64,000 bases of DNA. Origin: Gremmenia infestans (lineage: Eukaryota; Ascomycota; Leotiomycetes; Helotiales; Hamatocanthoscyphaceae). The translations under genes and the position numbers were made by a program. Under the pieces are notes generated by a model. It did no database searches. It worked only from the letters and a program-made list of their open reading frames with translations, and was not told the DNA's origin. The DNA is taken from NCBI GenBank assembly GCA_032629725.1, contig JAFEVB010000001.1:1664731-1728730 (forward strand), written 5' to 3'. Shown here one piece after another: positions 46,299 through 57,502 of this stretch (position 1 is the first letter of the stretch; each line of letters begins with the position of its first letter).

Positions 46299-46811
46299 AT
46301 GGAGCTGAACGACCCTCAAAAGGCGGAGAAGCAACTCACGCTCTTCGTTACTTTCCAAGTAGCACCCGCGAACATCGAGAAGTTCAAGGGAGCACATCGG
46401 CCTGTATGGAAAGCATGCTCTGAAGAGCCAGAATGTCTGCTATTTGATGTATTTCAAGACCCAGATCAGCCAGGCCGGTTCAGGTTTGTTGAAGTCTGGA
46501 GCAAGGGGAGAGAGTGGTTTGAAAAGGTATGTCTGGGGAAATCTTCCTCCTAGCAATCTAATGGTTTCCACTAGGAGCAGATGACAAAGCCGTACTATGC
46601 ATCGCTTTGGGAAAGGTCAAAGCCGTTATGGATTGCGGATAGTAAGTTCCCTGCGTCTAAACTGCTGAGTGACCACGTGACTGACAGTGATATATTAGTT
46701 CATATGGAGTATTTCGAGAGAGAAGGTGAAGGAAGCGTATGGAGTGAGGAATACCTTGCAAGTGGGAAAAAGATGGAGAAGGAGAAGGAGGGGGAGTTTG
46801 CCTCCTCATGA
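46299..46811 (+). CDS. ABM-type (antibiotic biosynthesis monooxygenase) domain protein
   Basis: Three exons (46299-46526, 46575-46641, 46699-46811) with introns of 48 and 57 nt encode 135 residues. The second intron is a multiple of three and has no in-frame stop, so an unspliced form would read through. The dimeric alpha/beta-barrel pattern is clear: TLFVTFQVAPANIEKFKGAH, ECLLFDVFQDPDQPGRFRFV, EVWSKGREWFEK and a final DIHMEYFER strand. ABM proteins are small cofactor-free oxygenases or isomerases, often beside metabolic genes. The substrate is unknown. The upstream frame to 46152 lacks conservation, so ATG 46299 was chosen. Confidence 0.85.
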
Positions 46812-47248
46812 GGCGTTGCTGGGTTGGTTCAGCCACTACCGTTACTAGTGCTCAACCGTTCAGCCCCACGAAAGTCTCTATGACCACCTCATCAGGTCAT
46901 TTGCCCAGATCATATCAGAGTTTCTTTTGTACGCAAGCTACTGCACTCCCCCACACTTCTGATGGATCTACCTACGGCTAGGAGTGTCCCGACAAGAATG
47001 ACAGTAGCATAATGTCCAATAACATTGCACGTACGAGATCATGACGGTAAAAAGCTCGCATATCTCTCAATATGACGTTCTTGATTTGGTGAGTTCCAAA
47101 TTCGAGTACTATTTCGATGCTGTTCAGAGAGGGAGAAGTTCTATAAAGACGCTCAGGAGGTCACGCCGAATCTTATGCTTCTCAATACACGTTGCACTCA
47201 CTATTCCACTACCCCGTACTTTACCTTAGCTCTTTATTACCATATAAG
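46812..47248. other. Intergenic, promoter of the LsdA-like gene
   Basis: No gene or repeat was recognised. Confidence 0.45.
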
Positions 47249-48464
47249 ATGCATGTCTCATTCGCTTCCGTCACTTTGACTGGACTCTCGTGTCTGTCTG
47301 CTCTAGCATCGGCAGTCCCTACAAATTTCTCCTTCGCCGACGATCCAACAGGCGAAGGCTTCCCATCACCGAATGTTCAGCAGTTGATGGCAATTGAGGC
47401 ACAAGCACAAGGAAGTCTTCCAAATGGTCCTTCTCCATCATCGGTAAAGAACAACACAGTGACCAGCTTGCAACTCATCGCCTTCAATGAGATCTTCGAA
47501 ACTGCCTTCTTCACCTCGCTCATCCAAAACATCACCAACAACGTTACGGGTTACGCGATTGCCAACAGCACACTCAGAAATGGTTCCCTTGAGGCACTTG
47601 TTGCGATCCGTGCACAAGAAGAACTCGTAAGTGCTATGAGAAAACATACTCCAAGGTGCCTAGGTATAGGCACCATAAATGCCCTACCTTCAGTACCTAT
47701 CTACCTTCCTCATGTACTTTATGACTGACCCCTTCTTCCTCCAGCACACTTTGTTTGCCAACAAATCCCTGACCGCACTTGGTGCGAAGCCTGTCCAAAC
47801 CTGCGAGTTTATGTTTCCCGTGACTACTCTCCCCGACGCAATCGCTCTCGCATCCAAGTTCACAGACATTGTCCTCGGCACCTTGCCAGCTATCCAGCAG
47901 CTGCTAGCTATGTCCAACGACTCAGCCCTCATTCCTGGAATCGGCTCTGTCATCGGTCAAGAAGGCGAGCAGAACGGCGCTTACCGTATCTTCCAAAACA
48001 AGATCCCTAGTGCGCTTCCCTTCCTCACTGCCGGCACTCGCGAGTTTGCCTTCAGCGCTCTGAACCAGAACTTTATTGTTCCAGGTTCCTGCGCTGTTGA
48101 CTACATCAACCTCCCTATCTTCAAGCCCCTGACTGTGGTGACAAATCCCATCGCTGCCAAGAACCAGACTCTATCGTTTGAGTTCCCTATGGCTAATGGC
48201 TCGACGACTTCTAACGCCAGTTCTTACTCACTTGCATACGTCAACCAGCAGAATATCCCTGTGATTGAGCCGCTGCGGAACGTTACTGCCAATCAGACGA
48301 CCAAGATGATGCAGTTCAATGCTGGGTTCCCTTATAACGGCACGACGTTCGGCAATGGCTTTACGTATGCCTTGGTCGTTAACGGTTCTACCACTGGGCT
48401 AACTTCTGCTGCTGATGTTGCTGCGATTACTGTCTATGGACCAGGTTTAATCGAGATCAATTAG
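47249..48464 (+). CDS. Secreted ferritin-like protein (LsdA/Rds1 family)
   Basis: Two exons (47249-47626 and 47745-48464) with a 118 nt intron encode 365 residues. Residues 1-21 form a signal peptide (MHVSFASVTLTGLSCLSALA). The ferritin-like helices carry the expected acidic residues: AFNEIFETAFFTSLIQ, AIRAQEELHTLFANKSL and DAIALASKFTDIVLG. About fifteen N-X-S/T sequons point to heavy glycosylation of a secreted protein. Family knowledge: relatives are late sexual development protein LsdA and stress-response protein Rds1, whose biochemical role is unclear. Start 47249 gives the signal peptide; the frame upstream does not add one. Confidence 0.88.
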
Positions 48465-50076
48465 TTTTTGACGAGATTGTAGATAGATGCGCGGAACTAT
48501 GTATGTTTTACAAGGCAGGGTTATGAAGTACATATGAAAAGTAACCTTAATGATAATAATGATAATTCCATTGTATTGACAATTTACATACTCGTCTCAT
48601 ATTATCGGTAGTAGCGATTGAAAACCCGCCCCCGCCCTCGGGCCCTCGCCCCCCCGCGCCCTCTCGCTTGCAGGTCCAATGGTCTCCAGTAAATCTGTAG
48701 CGCTACACTCGAGATAACTGGGACCAATCAGAACTCGCATCCAGTACGCAAAAGGGCAAAAGGGCAAAAGGGCAATCGCCCTTTGATTTCGCGAAATGCA
48801 ACAAAAATTTAAGACTTCCATTCCATTTCGAGCGATCATGTGGATGAATGCTCACGTGAGTAGAGGAGATAAGGATGGCAATGGAGATGACGATGAGGAT
48901 GCTGTATATCTGTACATAATGTGGGTTTCTAACTTCTTGGAGTGGACGTGTGATATGGAGAGGCGAATCTTGCAAGTAATTCTGTCTCTATCAATGGGAG
49001 GCCAAGATAAACGTTGTAAAAGAAGTATCCTAAGAGAAAGAAATATAAGTATCGAAAGACGTATCAAGAGAGACTATTAGTAATAGTCTATTACACAACA
49101 TAATGGTAAAGTCAACGTGCTCCTTAACACAAGACTACACAAGACTGCACAGGACTGCACTGCATTGCACTAGCAGAGTTAGCAGTCCAGTCAACCTCAG
49201 CTCGGAATGACCTCAAATTCAATGCTGCATGCACATGTGGAAATTCTTATGAGAAAGCAGTATCTATAGGTTGACATAACCGCACCATCATACCATGCTA
49301 CCATGACACGGCACGGCACGTATCGTGAAGAAACAGTAATCATACTATGGGTGCAGCGTGCGTAGGGTCTAGATTATGAGGTTCTGCATAGGCTCTGCAG
49401 CTAGACCACTAAGCTATTGCTGCTAGGCAAAATGCAGATATAAACAGAGGAGGGGAGGTCGTTGCGAGCCGGGACAAGGAAGTTCAATAGATGTTCTGCA
49501 AAGTGTCCAGGCCAGGTACCTTATCCGTTGTACTTTGGGCTATCTCTGTCCATTCTCACCATCCTGCTGAAGTAAAGTATCTTATATAATTGATTGATAC
49601 CTGCCAAGACTGAATTGGTGTTTGGTGTTGGCGGTGAACAGTGGGGTAGGCGGTGAGTTTGGAATAAAAGCTTGGTGCAGCTACGTCAGAGTAGAGTATC
49701 TTTGTCTCGACCGGCCTTTCTTCGCGGGCACATACGAGTACATACCATACCTCCCCTCCTCCACCCACCACCACAAATACTACAAGCACAAACTCCACGA
49801 GTCTACTTCCTCTACCTCCTCCATTTCCTCCACCAAGCTGCCTTCCCTTCCCTTACCTTCTACACCCAATTGCTGCAACCCCCACACCGCACTCGAACCG
49901 TTTCCCGCCTTATTGTCTGGCCGCCCTTCTCCCCTTCTTCCCGGTCCTTCGTCTTATGATCTTAGACTGCTCTCGCCTTTAAAAAAGAACTTGTCCATGT
50001 CGTTGTGATCTTTCACATCACTTGGTCCATCCACCAACTTGATTCGATTCGATTCCATCCTCCAAAGCTCACCACC
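48465..50076. other. Long upstream region of tps2
   Basis: No supported gene in 1.6 kb. Visible items are a run of aaagggc units (about 48748-48783), C-rich tracts near 48625-48660 and C/T-rich stretches at 49740-49960 typical of a leader. A short gctagaccactaagctattgctgctag hairpin lies near 49399. It is not a complete tRNA. Confidence 0.45.
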
Positions 50077-53067
50077 ATGCCAAAGACATCCGATCAAAAG
50101 AATGCCGAGCTCTCTGACACGCCGCGTCCGCTCATCCTGCCAGACCGACAAGAGTCTATCCACCCAGCTCTTGATCCCTCGCGGACCAACGTGCCTGTGA
50201 CGCCTGGCTTCCTTCCTAGTGAATACGACGCAGAGGGCAGCGATCACCCCTCGGAAACCTCTTATTTTGCCCACGACATAAACAAGGTCCGCTCAGCAAT
50301 AGCCCAGTCTCCTACTGCTGCGGCGTCTGGCGCCAAATCGAATCAAGATCTCCTGCGCCGAATAAGCCTCACGTCGGGCTTGGGAAGACAAGACTCCCTG
50401 GTAGATATGGATCCCCGAGCTGCAAACCCCTCCTTGAGTCTGAGTGGGGGTATCATCTCTGCAACCTTCTGTATACCACACACTCTGAAATACAGAAAGG
50501 GCGCCGACTGGGTAAGCACGTTCTTCCTAAACTGCGAGGCATATCTAACTGGTGCTTTAGGGTCTCGATAGTCGCCGCGGTACCTCCGCCCTTTTCGATT
50601 CCTTTGCCTACCTCTCTTCCGATAAGACGCCTTGGAACCATACGCTTGTTGGCTGGACAGGAGAGATAATTCCGGCGGATGAGGAACTCACCCCTCCCAA
50701 TACACCACCGGCAAATCCTAATAAGATCCCTTTAAACAAGAACTCCGCTCCCATTCCCGTCGATGCGTTTGCGAAGCCTGTCGAGCCTGCAACGTCGGAG
50801 GGCCTACACATCTCCAAAGAAGATATAAAGGCACTGGAAACGCAATTGGCCCGTGATAAGAAGGGGAGAACTGTACCTGTCTGGCTAGCAGACGACACTG
50901 AAGGGGTTAGCGATGGAAGTTTATATTTGACAGATCAGTCTCGGTGGAGAAGATTTGCGGAGCATGAACTCTACACGCTGTTCCACTACAAGCAGCACGA
51001 ACCTACGAATGGTCGAGCAGAGCGTCAAACATGGGCCGATTACTACAGGATGAACCAAAAGTTTGCGAACCGTATCCTCGAAATCTACAAACCCGGCGAT
51101 ATAGTCATGATCCACGACTACCACTTGCTGCTACTTCCAAGTATGCTCCGGCAACGAGTCCCGCATATGTATATTTCCTTCTTCCTGCATATTCCTTTTC
51201 CTAGTAGCGAATTTTTACGATGCTTGCCACGGAGAAAGGATATTCTAGAGGGCGTTTTGGGCGCGAATCTGATCGGCTTCCAAGCATACAGCTACTCTCG
51301 GCACTTTGTTTCCTGCTGTACCCGAATTGTGGGATACCCTTCGGATACTGCGGGTGTGGATGCATACGGGGGCAAAGTTAGTGTGGGCGTTTTCCCAATT
51401 GGCATTGATGCTGCTGCCGTCCAGCACGATGCCTTCGATAACCCAGTTATTGGCGAAAAGGTCACTGCTCTGCGGGAGCTCTACAAGGACAAGAAAATTA
51501 TCGTCGGTCGAGATCGTCTGGATACTGTGCGAGGTGTAGCACAAAAGCTTATGGCATTTGAGAGATTCCTTGACATGTATCCCGAGTGGAGAGACAAGGT
51601 AGTCTTGATCCAAGTCACCAGTCCCACCAGTGTTGAGGAGGAACAGGAAGATACGGGAAATAAGATCGCAAACAAAGTCTCGGAACTTGTCCTGAAGATC
51701 AATGGAGTTTACGGTTCATTGGAATTCTCCCCGGTTCAGCATTACCCGCAATATCTATCTCAGGAGGAGTATTTCGCACTTTTACGCGCTGGGGACGTTG
51801 CTCTTATTACCAGTGTCCGTGATGGAATGAACACAACCAGTCTCGAGTACGTGGTATGCCAGCGCAACTCTCATGGCCCACTCATCCTTTCCGAGTTTTC
51901 TGGAACTGCCGGTAGCTTGAAGGACGCAATTCATATCAATCCTTGGGATCTTACCGGCGTGGCCCAACAGATTAATTACGCGTTGACAATGGGCGAAGAC
52001 AAGAAGATGGCAATGCATTCAAGCCTTTATCATCATGTTACCACAAAGAACGTACAGGCATGGTCAACAGGATACATCAAGCGCCTGCTCACTGTTCTCA
52101 GTGCACATAATACAACTATCTCGACGCCGCTCCTAGACAAGGCAGTTATGCTTACACAATATAGAGCAGCCACCAAGCGGCTCTTCATGTTTGATTACGA
52201 CGGAACTCTCACTCCCATTGTTAAGAACCCTAGCGATGCCATCCCGTCTGAAAGAGTCATCCGCACCCTCAAAGCACTGGCATCCGATCACAGAAATGCG
52301 GTCTGGATCATCAGTGGTCGAGACCAGGAGTTCCTGAGTCAATACTTGGGTGATATTCCAGAGCTAGGATTCAGCGCTGAGCATGGAAGTTTCATGCGTC
52401 ATCCTGGCAGTTCGGAGTGGGAGAATCTTGCCGAAACATTTGATATGAGTTGGCAGAAAGAAGTCATGGAGTGTTTCCAAAAATATACAGAGATGACTCC
52501 TGGTTCGTTCCCGCGTTCTCTCAATCTCTCAAGATTCACAGCTAACAAGTTATAGGCTCCTTCATCGAACGCAAGCGCTGCGCCTTGACATGGCACTACC
52601 GCCCATCAGACCCCGAACTCGGCGCCAACAATGCCCGCAAATGCCAGACAGAACTCGAGAAAACCGTTGGCAAGAAATGGGACGTCGAAGTCATGACTGG
52701 CAAAGCCAACCTTGAAGTCCGACCAACCTTCATTAATAAAGGCGAGATCGCTAAGCGCCTTGTCGCCGACTATGGTAGTGAAGTTGGCGAACCACCAGAA
52801 TTTACTCTCTGCTTAGGAGATGACTTCACGGACGAAGATATGTTCCGCGCCCTCAATGGCAGTAATCTCCCGCTTGACCACGTCTTCACCGTCACCGTGG
52901 GCGCAAGCTCAAAGATGACACTCGCGCACTGGCATCTCCTCGAACCCTCAGATGTAATTAGTTCTCTTGCACTTTTGAATGGTGGCGATAGCGATTCGGC
53001 TGATCTGGGCCCGTTGGCAGTCGTTGAAGGCAGAATTCCCGAATCGATGCCTGGTGAGAAACATTGA
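50077..53067 (+). CDS. tps2: Trehalose-6-phosphate phosphatase / Tps2
   Basis: Three exons (50077-50511, 50561-52502, 52556-53067) with introns of 49 and 53 nt encode 962 residues. A disordered N-terminus (1-125) precedes a glycosyltransferase-20 domain (ISFFLHIPFPSSEFLRCLP, VFPIGIDAAAVQHDAF, VALITSVRDGMNTTSLEYVV, LSEFSGTAGSL). The C-terminal HAD phosphatase shows MFDYDGTLTPIVKNP, WIISGRDQEFL, GFSAEHGSFMR, ERKRCALTWHYR and LCLGDDFTDEDMFRAL. Family knowledge: the GT20 half is catalytically weak in Tps2 and the HAD half dephosphorylates trehalose-6-phosphate to trehalose in the cytosolic Tps complex. The start at 50077 (caccATGCC) is clean. Confidence 0.95.
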
Positions 53068-54207
53068 GTGCGTTGTATAATTGTGGAGTGATTGCATTTT
53101 GGGGGTTAGGCGTGGATGGGCGTGGTGTGGCGAAGCTTCTTGGGAGGTTGCTTTGGGTCAAGTTGTATTTATACGCGCAGACTTTGGTAAATACCGAATA
53201 GATAGAAACAAGAAATACGTTGAAATAACACAGGCGTAGAATACATCAATTATAGATAATATACCGTCATAAGTGTAGATTATACACTTGACTACTACAT
53301 GGGAGTAGGTAAAGCAAGTAGACCCAAGTGGGCTGAGTACTCGGGTTCATAGTACATCCACTCTACTCTCTTTAGCACTGCCAATTTCATAGATAAGGCT
53401 ATCATCTATCTATTATTCAGTTACGATTCTAGAATGGCTTTCTATTAAAGCTTCTAAGCTAGCAGAGTTATAAACATCTATCCCGCTTTACCGACTATCC
53501 TTCCCCTTTATTCTTGCACAATTCGCACTTATAGCCGTAGAAAGATTGTTCAAATCATCCTCCCACCCATAGCTACAGTCGTAGGGATCCTTGCGAGGCT
53601 TACGCCCTGGCCCGCGTCGTTAGAACTAGGTTTCTTATCTTCTTCACCCACCAAAAAAACAGTCCGAGTTATCAATCGGCTGCCTGGATGCATTGGGGAG
53701 AGGGGATGTTGGTGTTTTTCTTTGTCTTTGTCAGATCAACCTTTAGGATGTTCTGGGGGACGGGAAGAAGCTTAGGGAATAGGCTCTAAATAGTGGATTT
53801 TGAAGGTGTCATTGGGGGTTGGCTCGACATTATGCCTGCTGCTACTATAGCGAATATTGTCGGAAAAGGGTTGTTATTTAAATGGGGAGAGATTAATGAG
53901 GTCAGTTGATAGATAGTTCTGGTTGTCTGCTAAAGAAAAGATTATAAAGAGGCTAGAGGAAGAGAAGGTTCGGATTTATAGAGAGGGGATAGGAGGGTTG
54001 AATCAGCAAGCGTGTATTTTTCTTTCATACTCACGATTCAGGGCTGTAAATACTTGCGAATATGTACTTAACTTAATCACCGGCATCTAATGCTGAATAA
54101 TAAGCTATGTGTGTGGAATTATATATTTGCCGGGCTATGAATGTACATGCATATAGGCGAAAGATCAACATGGAGAGTATATGCAACTACCAATACAATC
54201 AGAAGGC
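53068..54207. other. Intergenic, partly AT-rich
   Basis: No gene supported. 53180-53480 is AT-rich with short tag/cta-rich runs. 53500-53960 holds a better-composed stretch that could be a decayed repeat, but no protein motif could be read. Confidence 0.4.
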
Positions 54208-55314
54208 CTATTGGACTCTACCCCTCGTTGCAACAGGCCAAATCTCCTCAATCACACCATTACGGTGTGCGTAGTAAAAGTCATGCAGGTTCACAGTTGG
54301 ATCAATATGACTTGGAATCATTTCCACCCTCGCACCGATGGGAATATCGGGCGTAATCTCCTTCCATTCGAGCCAAGCGTGCTCATCCCCCATAGGCGTG
54401 TAAGTGACATCAGGCATATCCTTTGGCTCTGCAAACCCACTATCAGTGGTTAACGTCTTCAGGCCAGCATCGATAGTAACACGACGCTCGGAGGCGGATT
54501 TGCTGATGACCGTCGAAAGGATAGTTAGACTATGAGAGAAATAACTGCCAACTGCGTTCCTATAGTCGGAATCCATGAAAATGAAAGAGCCTGGCTGCAC
54601 TTCTGTGACACCGGGGGTCGTGGCGCAAAACTCGGCAGTCCCTGTTCCTCCAGTAGTGACGACTTGGATGTCGAATCCTTTCCCCCTTAACAACGTCGCG
54701 GTTCCAGTGAGAATGGCCATGGAAGCTCGGCATTCTTTCTCTCTTTCTTCACGGCCATGGACATGCTGGAGATGTCCCTCGTAGCCTTGAATTCCGAGAA
54801 GCTTTAAATGACTGAGTGTCGAAATGTGCTGCGCAAGAGCTAGCGCCAACTCAGGAGCAACTCCAGTACGATGTAAGCCAACATCAAGGTCAATCAGAAC
54901 TTGGATTGGCTTCTGGATGCCAGAATCTCTTAGCGCCGTGTCGATAGCGGTAGCTCCGATTTCACTATCAACAACGATTTGAATTCCTGGATGTTTGCGA
55001 AAAAGCTCAATGAGACGAGCAACCTTGACTGGTCCGACTATCTCACAGGTGATCAAGAGATCCTCAATGCCTTCTGCGGCCATGACTTCGGCTTCGCTCA
55101 GTTTGGCCACGCATGCTCCCTTGGCGCCTGCCGCGATCAGCTTCTTGGCAAGAATGGGGCTTTTGGTTGTTTTTAGATGCGGTCTGATATTAACAGCCAG
55201 CGGCTTCAGGAGCAGCATCAGCTTTTGGATGTTTTCCTCCATTATGTCGAGATCGACGATCATAGAAGGCGTATCAAGGCTCTCGAGCCGGTCTCCAGGC
55301 TTGGGGTTGTACAT
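54208..55314 (-). CDS. D-threonine aldolase / D-serine dehydratase-like enzyme
   Basis: An intronless 368-residue protein from ATG 55314 (MYNPKPGDRLESLDTPSMIV). The frame extends upstream without an ATG. It has the fold-type III PLP barrel (Ala racemase N-terminal domain): the PLP lysine lies in NIRPHLKTTKSP, followed by VLIDLDVGLHRTGV, LLGIQGYEGHLQH and TTGGTGTAEF. The C-terminal metal domain shows GDEHAWLEW and PSHIDPTVNLHDF. The metal pair is His-X-Asp (HID). D-serine dehydratases usually have His-X-Cys, whereas D-threonine aldolases have His-X-Asp, so aldolase chemistry is favoured. It is the first of three minus-strand genes in the subtelomere. Confidence 0.86.
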   Translation of the reverse strand: MYNPKPGDRLESLDTPSMIVDLDIMEENIQKLMLLLKPLAVNIRPHLKTTKSPILAKKLIAAGAKGACVAKLSEAEVMAAEGIEDLLITCEIVGPVKVARLIELFRKHPGIQIVVDSEIGATAIDTALRDSGIQKPIQVLIDLDVGLHRTGVAPELALALAQHISTLSHLKLLGIQGYEGHLQHVHGREEREKECRASMAILTGTATLLRGKGFDIQVVTTGGTGTAEFCATTPGVTEVQPGSFIFMDSDYRNAVGSYFSHSLTILSTVISKSASERRVTIDAGLKTLTTDSGFAEPKDMPDVTYTPMGDEHAWLEWKEITPDIPIGARVEMIPSHIDPTVNLHDFYYAHRNGVIEEIWPVATRGRVQ

Positions 55315-56011
55315 CTCGTACGTCTTTACTGATCTGAGCGTAAAGCGTTCAAGACTTGACGTTATAACTTTCTTTTCCGGAGGATATAAAGATTGTCTAT
55401 ATGTTAGACAAGCAACGCCGATCGGCGAGTGTGGATATAAAGGTAGAATAATCAAGCTGTTCTTTCAAATGGAAGATGTTGTGTTTTTATATTGATCCAC
55501 TAGAATCTTAGCGCAAGTAGGAAGTAACGTAGCATTCAATACAACACCAAATGGCTAATACCGCACCCATAAAGTTGTTTATGACTGAAAGCGCATTCCA
55601 AGTGTTTTTTATGACTGAGACCGCGCTCCTACAGTAGGCGGATGAGGTAGTCGTATTCAGGTAGTACATGGAGAGGAGGTACACATTTGCAAGATTGGGG
55701 GTAGTGCAGCCGGCAAGTAACACAACTGCGGCAAGGTTAGCTAAATATAGGAAGTCTTCTTAATAGACTTTCTTGATAGAAGAGAATGATTGTTATAGCA
55801 AAAAATGTTTAAAGAAGATGAATATAATTTTAGGACGGTAAGAATGCTATATAGAAGAGTTTAGGTTATGATCTAAAAGTGGAGCTGGTGGGGCGCCTAC
55901 TTTTCCAGCCACTATACTGTGTTTTTTATTATACCCATAGTATATAGCATGAAAATTAATAACAATTTAGAGAATTAGAGTTGTGTAAGGCTGGTATTGT
56001 TTGTGTTCTAG
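55315..56011. other. Intergenic between aldolase-like gene and SDR
   Basis: AT-rich from about 55750. A short imperfect direct repeat (ttatgactgaaagcgc / ttatgactgagaccgc) lies at about 55579 and 55609. No TTCCGCGGAA palindrome occurs here. Confidence 0.5.
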
Positions 56012-56960
56012 TTACATTGCAACACCATTCAAGACGACTCTTAAAAGCAAGGAGTTCTCTATTTCCTCAGCACGCGAAATAAGTTCTTCAGCATCCCAGT
56101 TGGCCCATACCAATGTGCCTCTAAGAAACCTCGCCTCCGACGACGCAAGCCACACTAGAAACTGGCCAGGGAGCTCAACTAGACCGAATCAGCAAACGTA
56201 ATATTAGAGGTGGACAGGTTATAGCTGGAAAATTATCGCCGGATGATGGCTATAACGTACCTTCATCCACGCCCTTAACGTCCGTGTTGGCGTTAATTTC
56301 CGTATCGGTAATCCCTGGCTGCACATTGACAACATGCAGCTCAGGATTCTCGGCCGCAACAAAGTCGAACATTCTAGTACTGGCCAACTTGGTAACGGCG
56401 TATGCGAACACATCCTCCACTGGTTCTACCGGTGCCAGGTGTGCGATAGAAGAAGAGATATTAAAGAGTTTGGCTCCTGGGGCTGCCAAAGGGATGAAAG
56501 CTTGCACTGCATTGAGTGATCCGATAACGTTGACCTCAAATCCGCGTCGCAACTCGTTCACGTCGTAGCTAGCCACACCTCCGTAACTGGTGAGAACCCC
56601 AGCATTGGAAACAAATATATCGATCTTGCCCACCTGGCCCACAATACTCTTCAGAGCACCATCAATAGATGCGCGTTCTGTAATGTCGGCAGTTTCGAAT
56701 AACACGCGAGTTGTAGGTCCGGCAGCGGTTATCGATGAAGCAGAAGTCTGAAGTCGATCGAGACGGCGACCAAGAATAGCCACAGATGCAGCACCCGCCT
56801 TAGCAAACGCGATGGCAGTTGCTTTGCCTATACCCGTACCTCCGCCTGTTACAACAACGTTCTTACCAGCTGCTGAGAGCTCCGGTCGTGACGGTGATAT
56901 GAATGGATATGGCTTATCGTGCCATGTCTCGGTGAAAGAGGTCCATCCAAAAGGCGGCAT
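56012..56960 (-). CDS. Short-chain dehydrogenase/reductase
   Basis: Two exons (56960-56261 and 56178-56012) with an 82 nt intron encode 288 residues. The Rossmann motif TGGGTGIG is at residues 38-45, followed by a NAG motif (DIFVSNAGVLTSYGG), the catalytic Ser in FNISSSIAHLAP, and YAVTK (YxxxK). Exon 2 supplies the C-terminal helix (LPGQFLVWLASSEARFLRG), confirming the splice. This is a classical NAD(P)-dependent oxidoreductase; the substrate is unknown. Its promoter holds three TTCCGCGGAA palindromes and it is transcribed toward the aldolase-like gene, next to a Zn2Cys6 regulator, so it is the best candidate target of that regulator. Confidence 0.9.
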
Positions 56961-57158
56961 TTTGTAGTTGCAAGATAATGGGTTGTGAGAATTTGAAGTG
57001 ATAGGATGCTTTAGACCTGAGCCAATTGTAATACTAAAAAAATGTAAAGAATGATATCTATCCGATCAATAACTAGAAGTGAGCCTGTAGCCTTTTATAT
57101 AGTACTCTCTCTAATGAATTGAGATAATAAAGGATTCATAGGATGCCTACGTCACAGC

Positions 57159-57168
57159 TTCCGCGGAA
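57159..57168. promoter_or_regulatory. TTCCGCGGAA palindrome 1
   Basis: A perfect 10-bp palindrome about 199 bases upstream of the SDR start codon. It holds an overlapping CCG/CGG pair, the usual contact triplets of Zn2Cys6 factors. Confidence 0.6.
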
Positions 57169-57247
57169 TCTGAGATTGTCAGCTGGCAGTATAAGCCTGC
57201 AATGGCAAATGATTGAAAATCTGGGATTCTTCGCATCTTTTAACAGC

Positions 57248-57257
57248 TTCCGCGGAA
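57248..57257. promoter_or_regulatory. TTCCGCGGAA palindrome 2
   Basis: An exact copy in the same promoter, preceded by acagc as in copy 1 (cagcttccgcggaa in both). Confidence 0.6.
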
Positions 57258-57333
57258 GGTCTTATAAATCGGCTTAGTCAAGAAGCGCTCTCGTCTACTA
57301 AAACTACTATGGCTTCGGTTTATCAGCGATGTC

Positions 57334-57343
57334 TTCCGCGGAA
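57334..57343. promoter_or_regulatory. TTCCGCGGAA palindrome 3
   Basis: An exact copy extended to a 16-bp perfect palindrome (gtcttccgcggaagac, 57331-57346). Confidence 0.62.
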
Positions 57344-57502
57344 GACTAAGGGAAGTGAGAGTCAATATAGAGTCACAATAAATGGCTGGCAGAACCTCGA
57401 CTTGAGGTAAATATGAGGATACACTGCTGCTAGAGTATGAAATTATTGGATTCTACTCTTATGACTCCAGAGTACCAGGATACGTTTGCCTCAGCTTCGG
57501 TT

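Larger units (their letters stand above)
56961..57502. promoter_or_regulatory. SDR promoter with three palindromes
   Basis: This spans the SDR start codon and the 3' end of the regulator gene. It carries exact TTCCGCGGAA copies at 57159, 57248 and 57334, spaced 89 and 86 bases. No gene was supported; a 65-codon plus-strand frame here is chance. Confidence 0.6.

Noticed and set aside
49370..49430. tRNA-like hairpin gctagaccactaagc...
   Set aside because: No complete cloverleaf: acceptor stem and T-loop consensus are missing.
53500..53960. Possible transposase remnant between tps2 and the aldolase-like gene
   Set aside because: Reading both strands gave no catalytic motif or terminal repeats.
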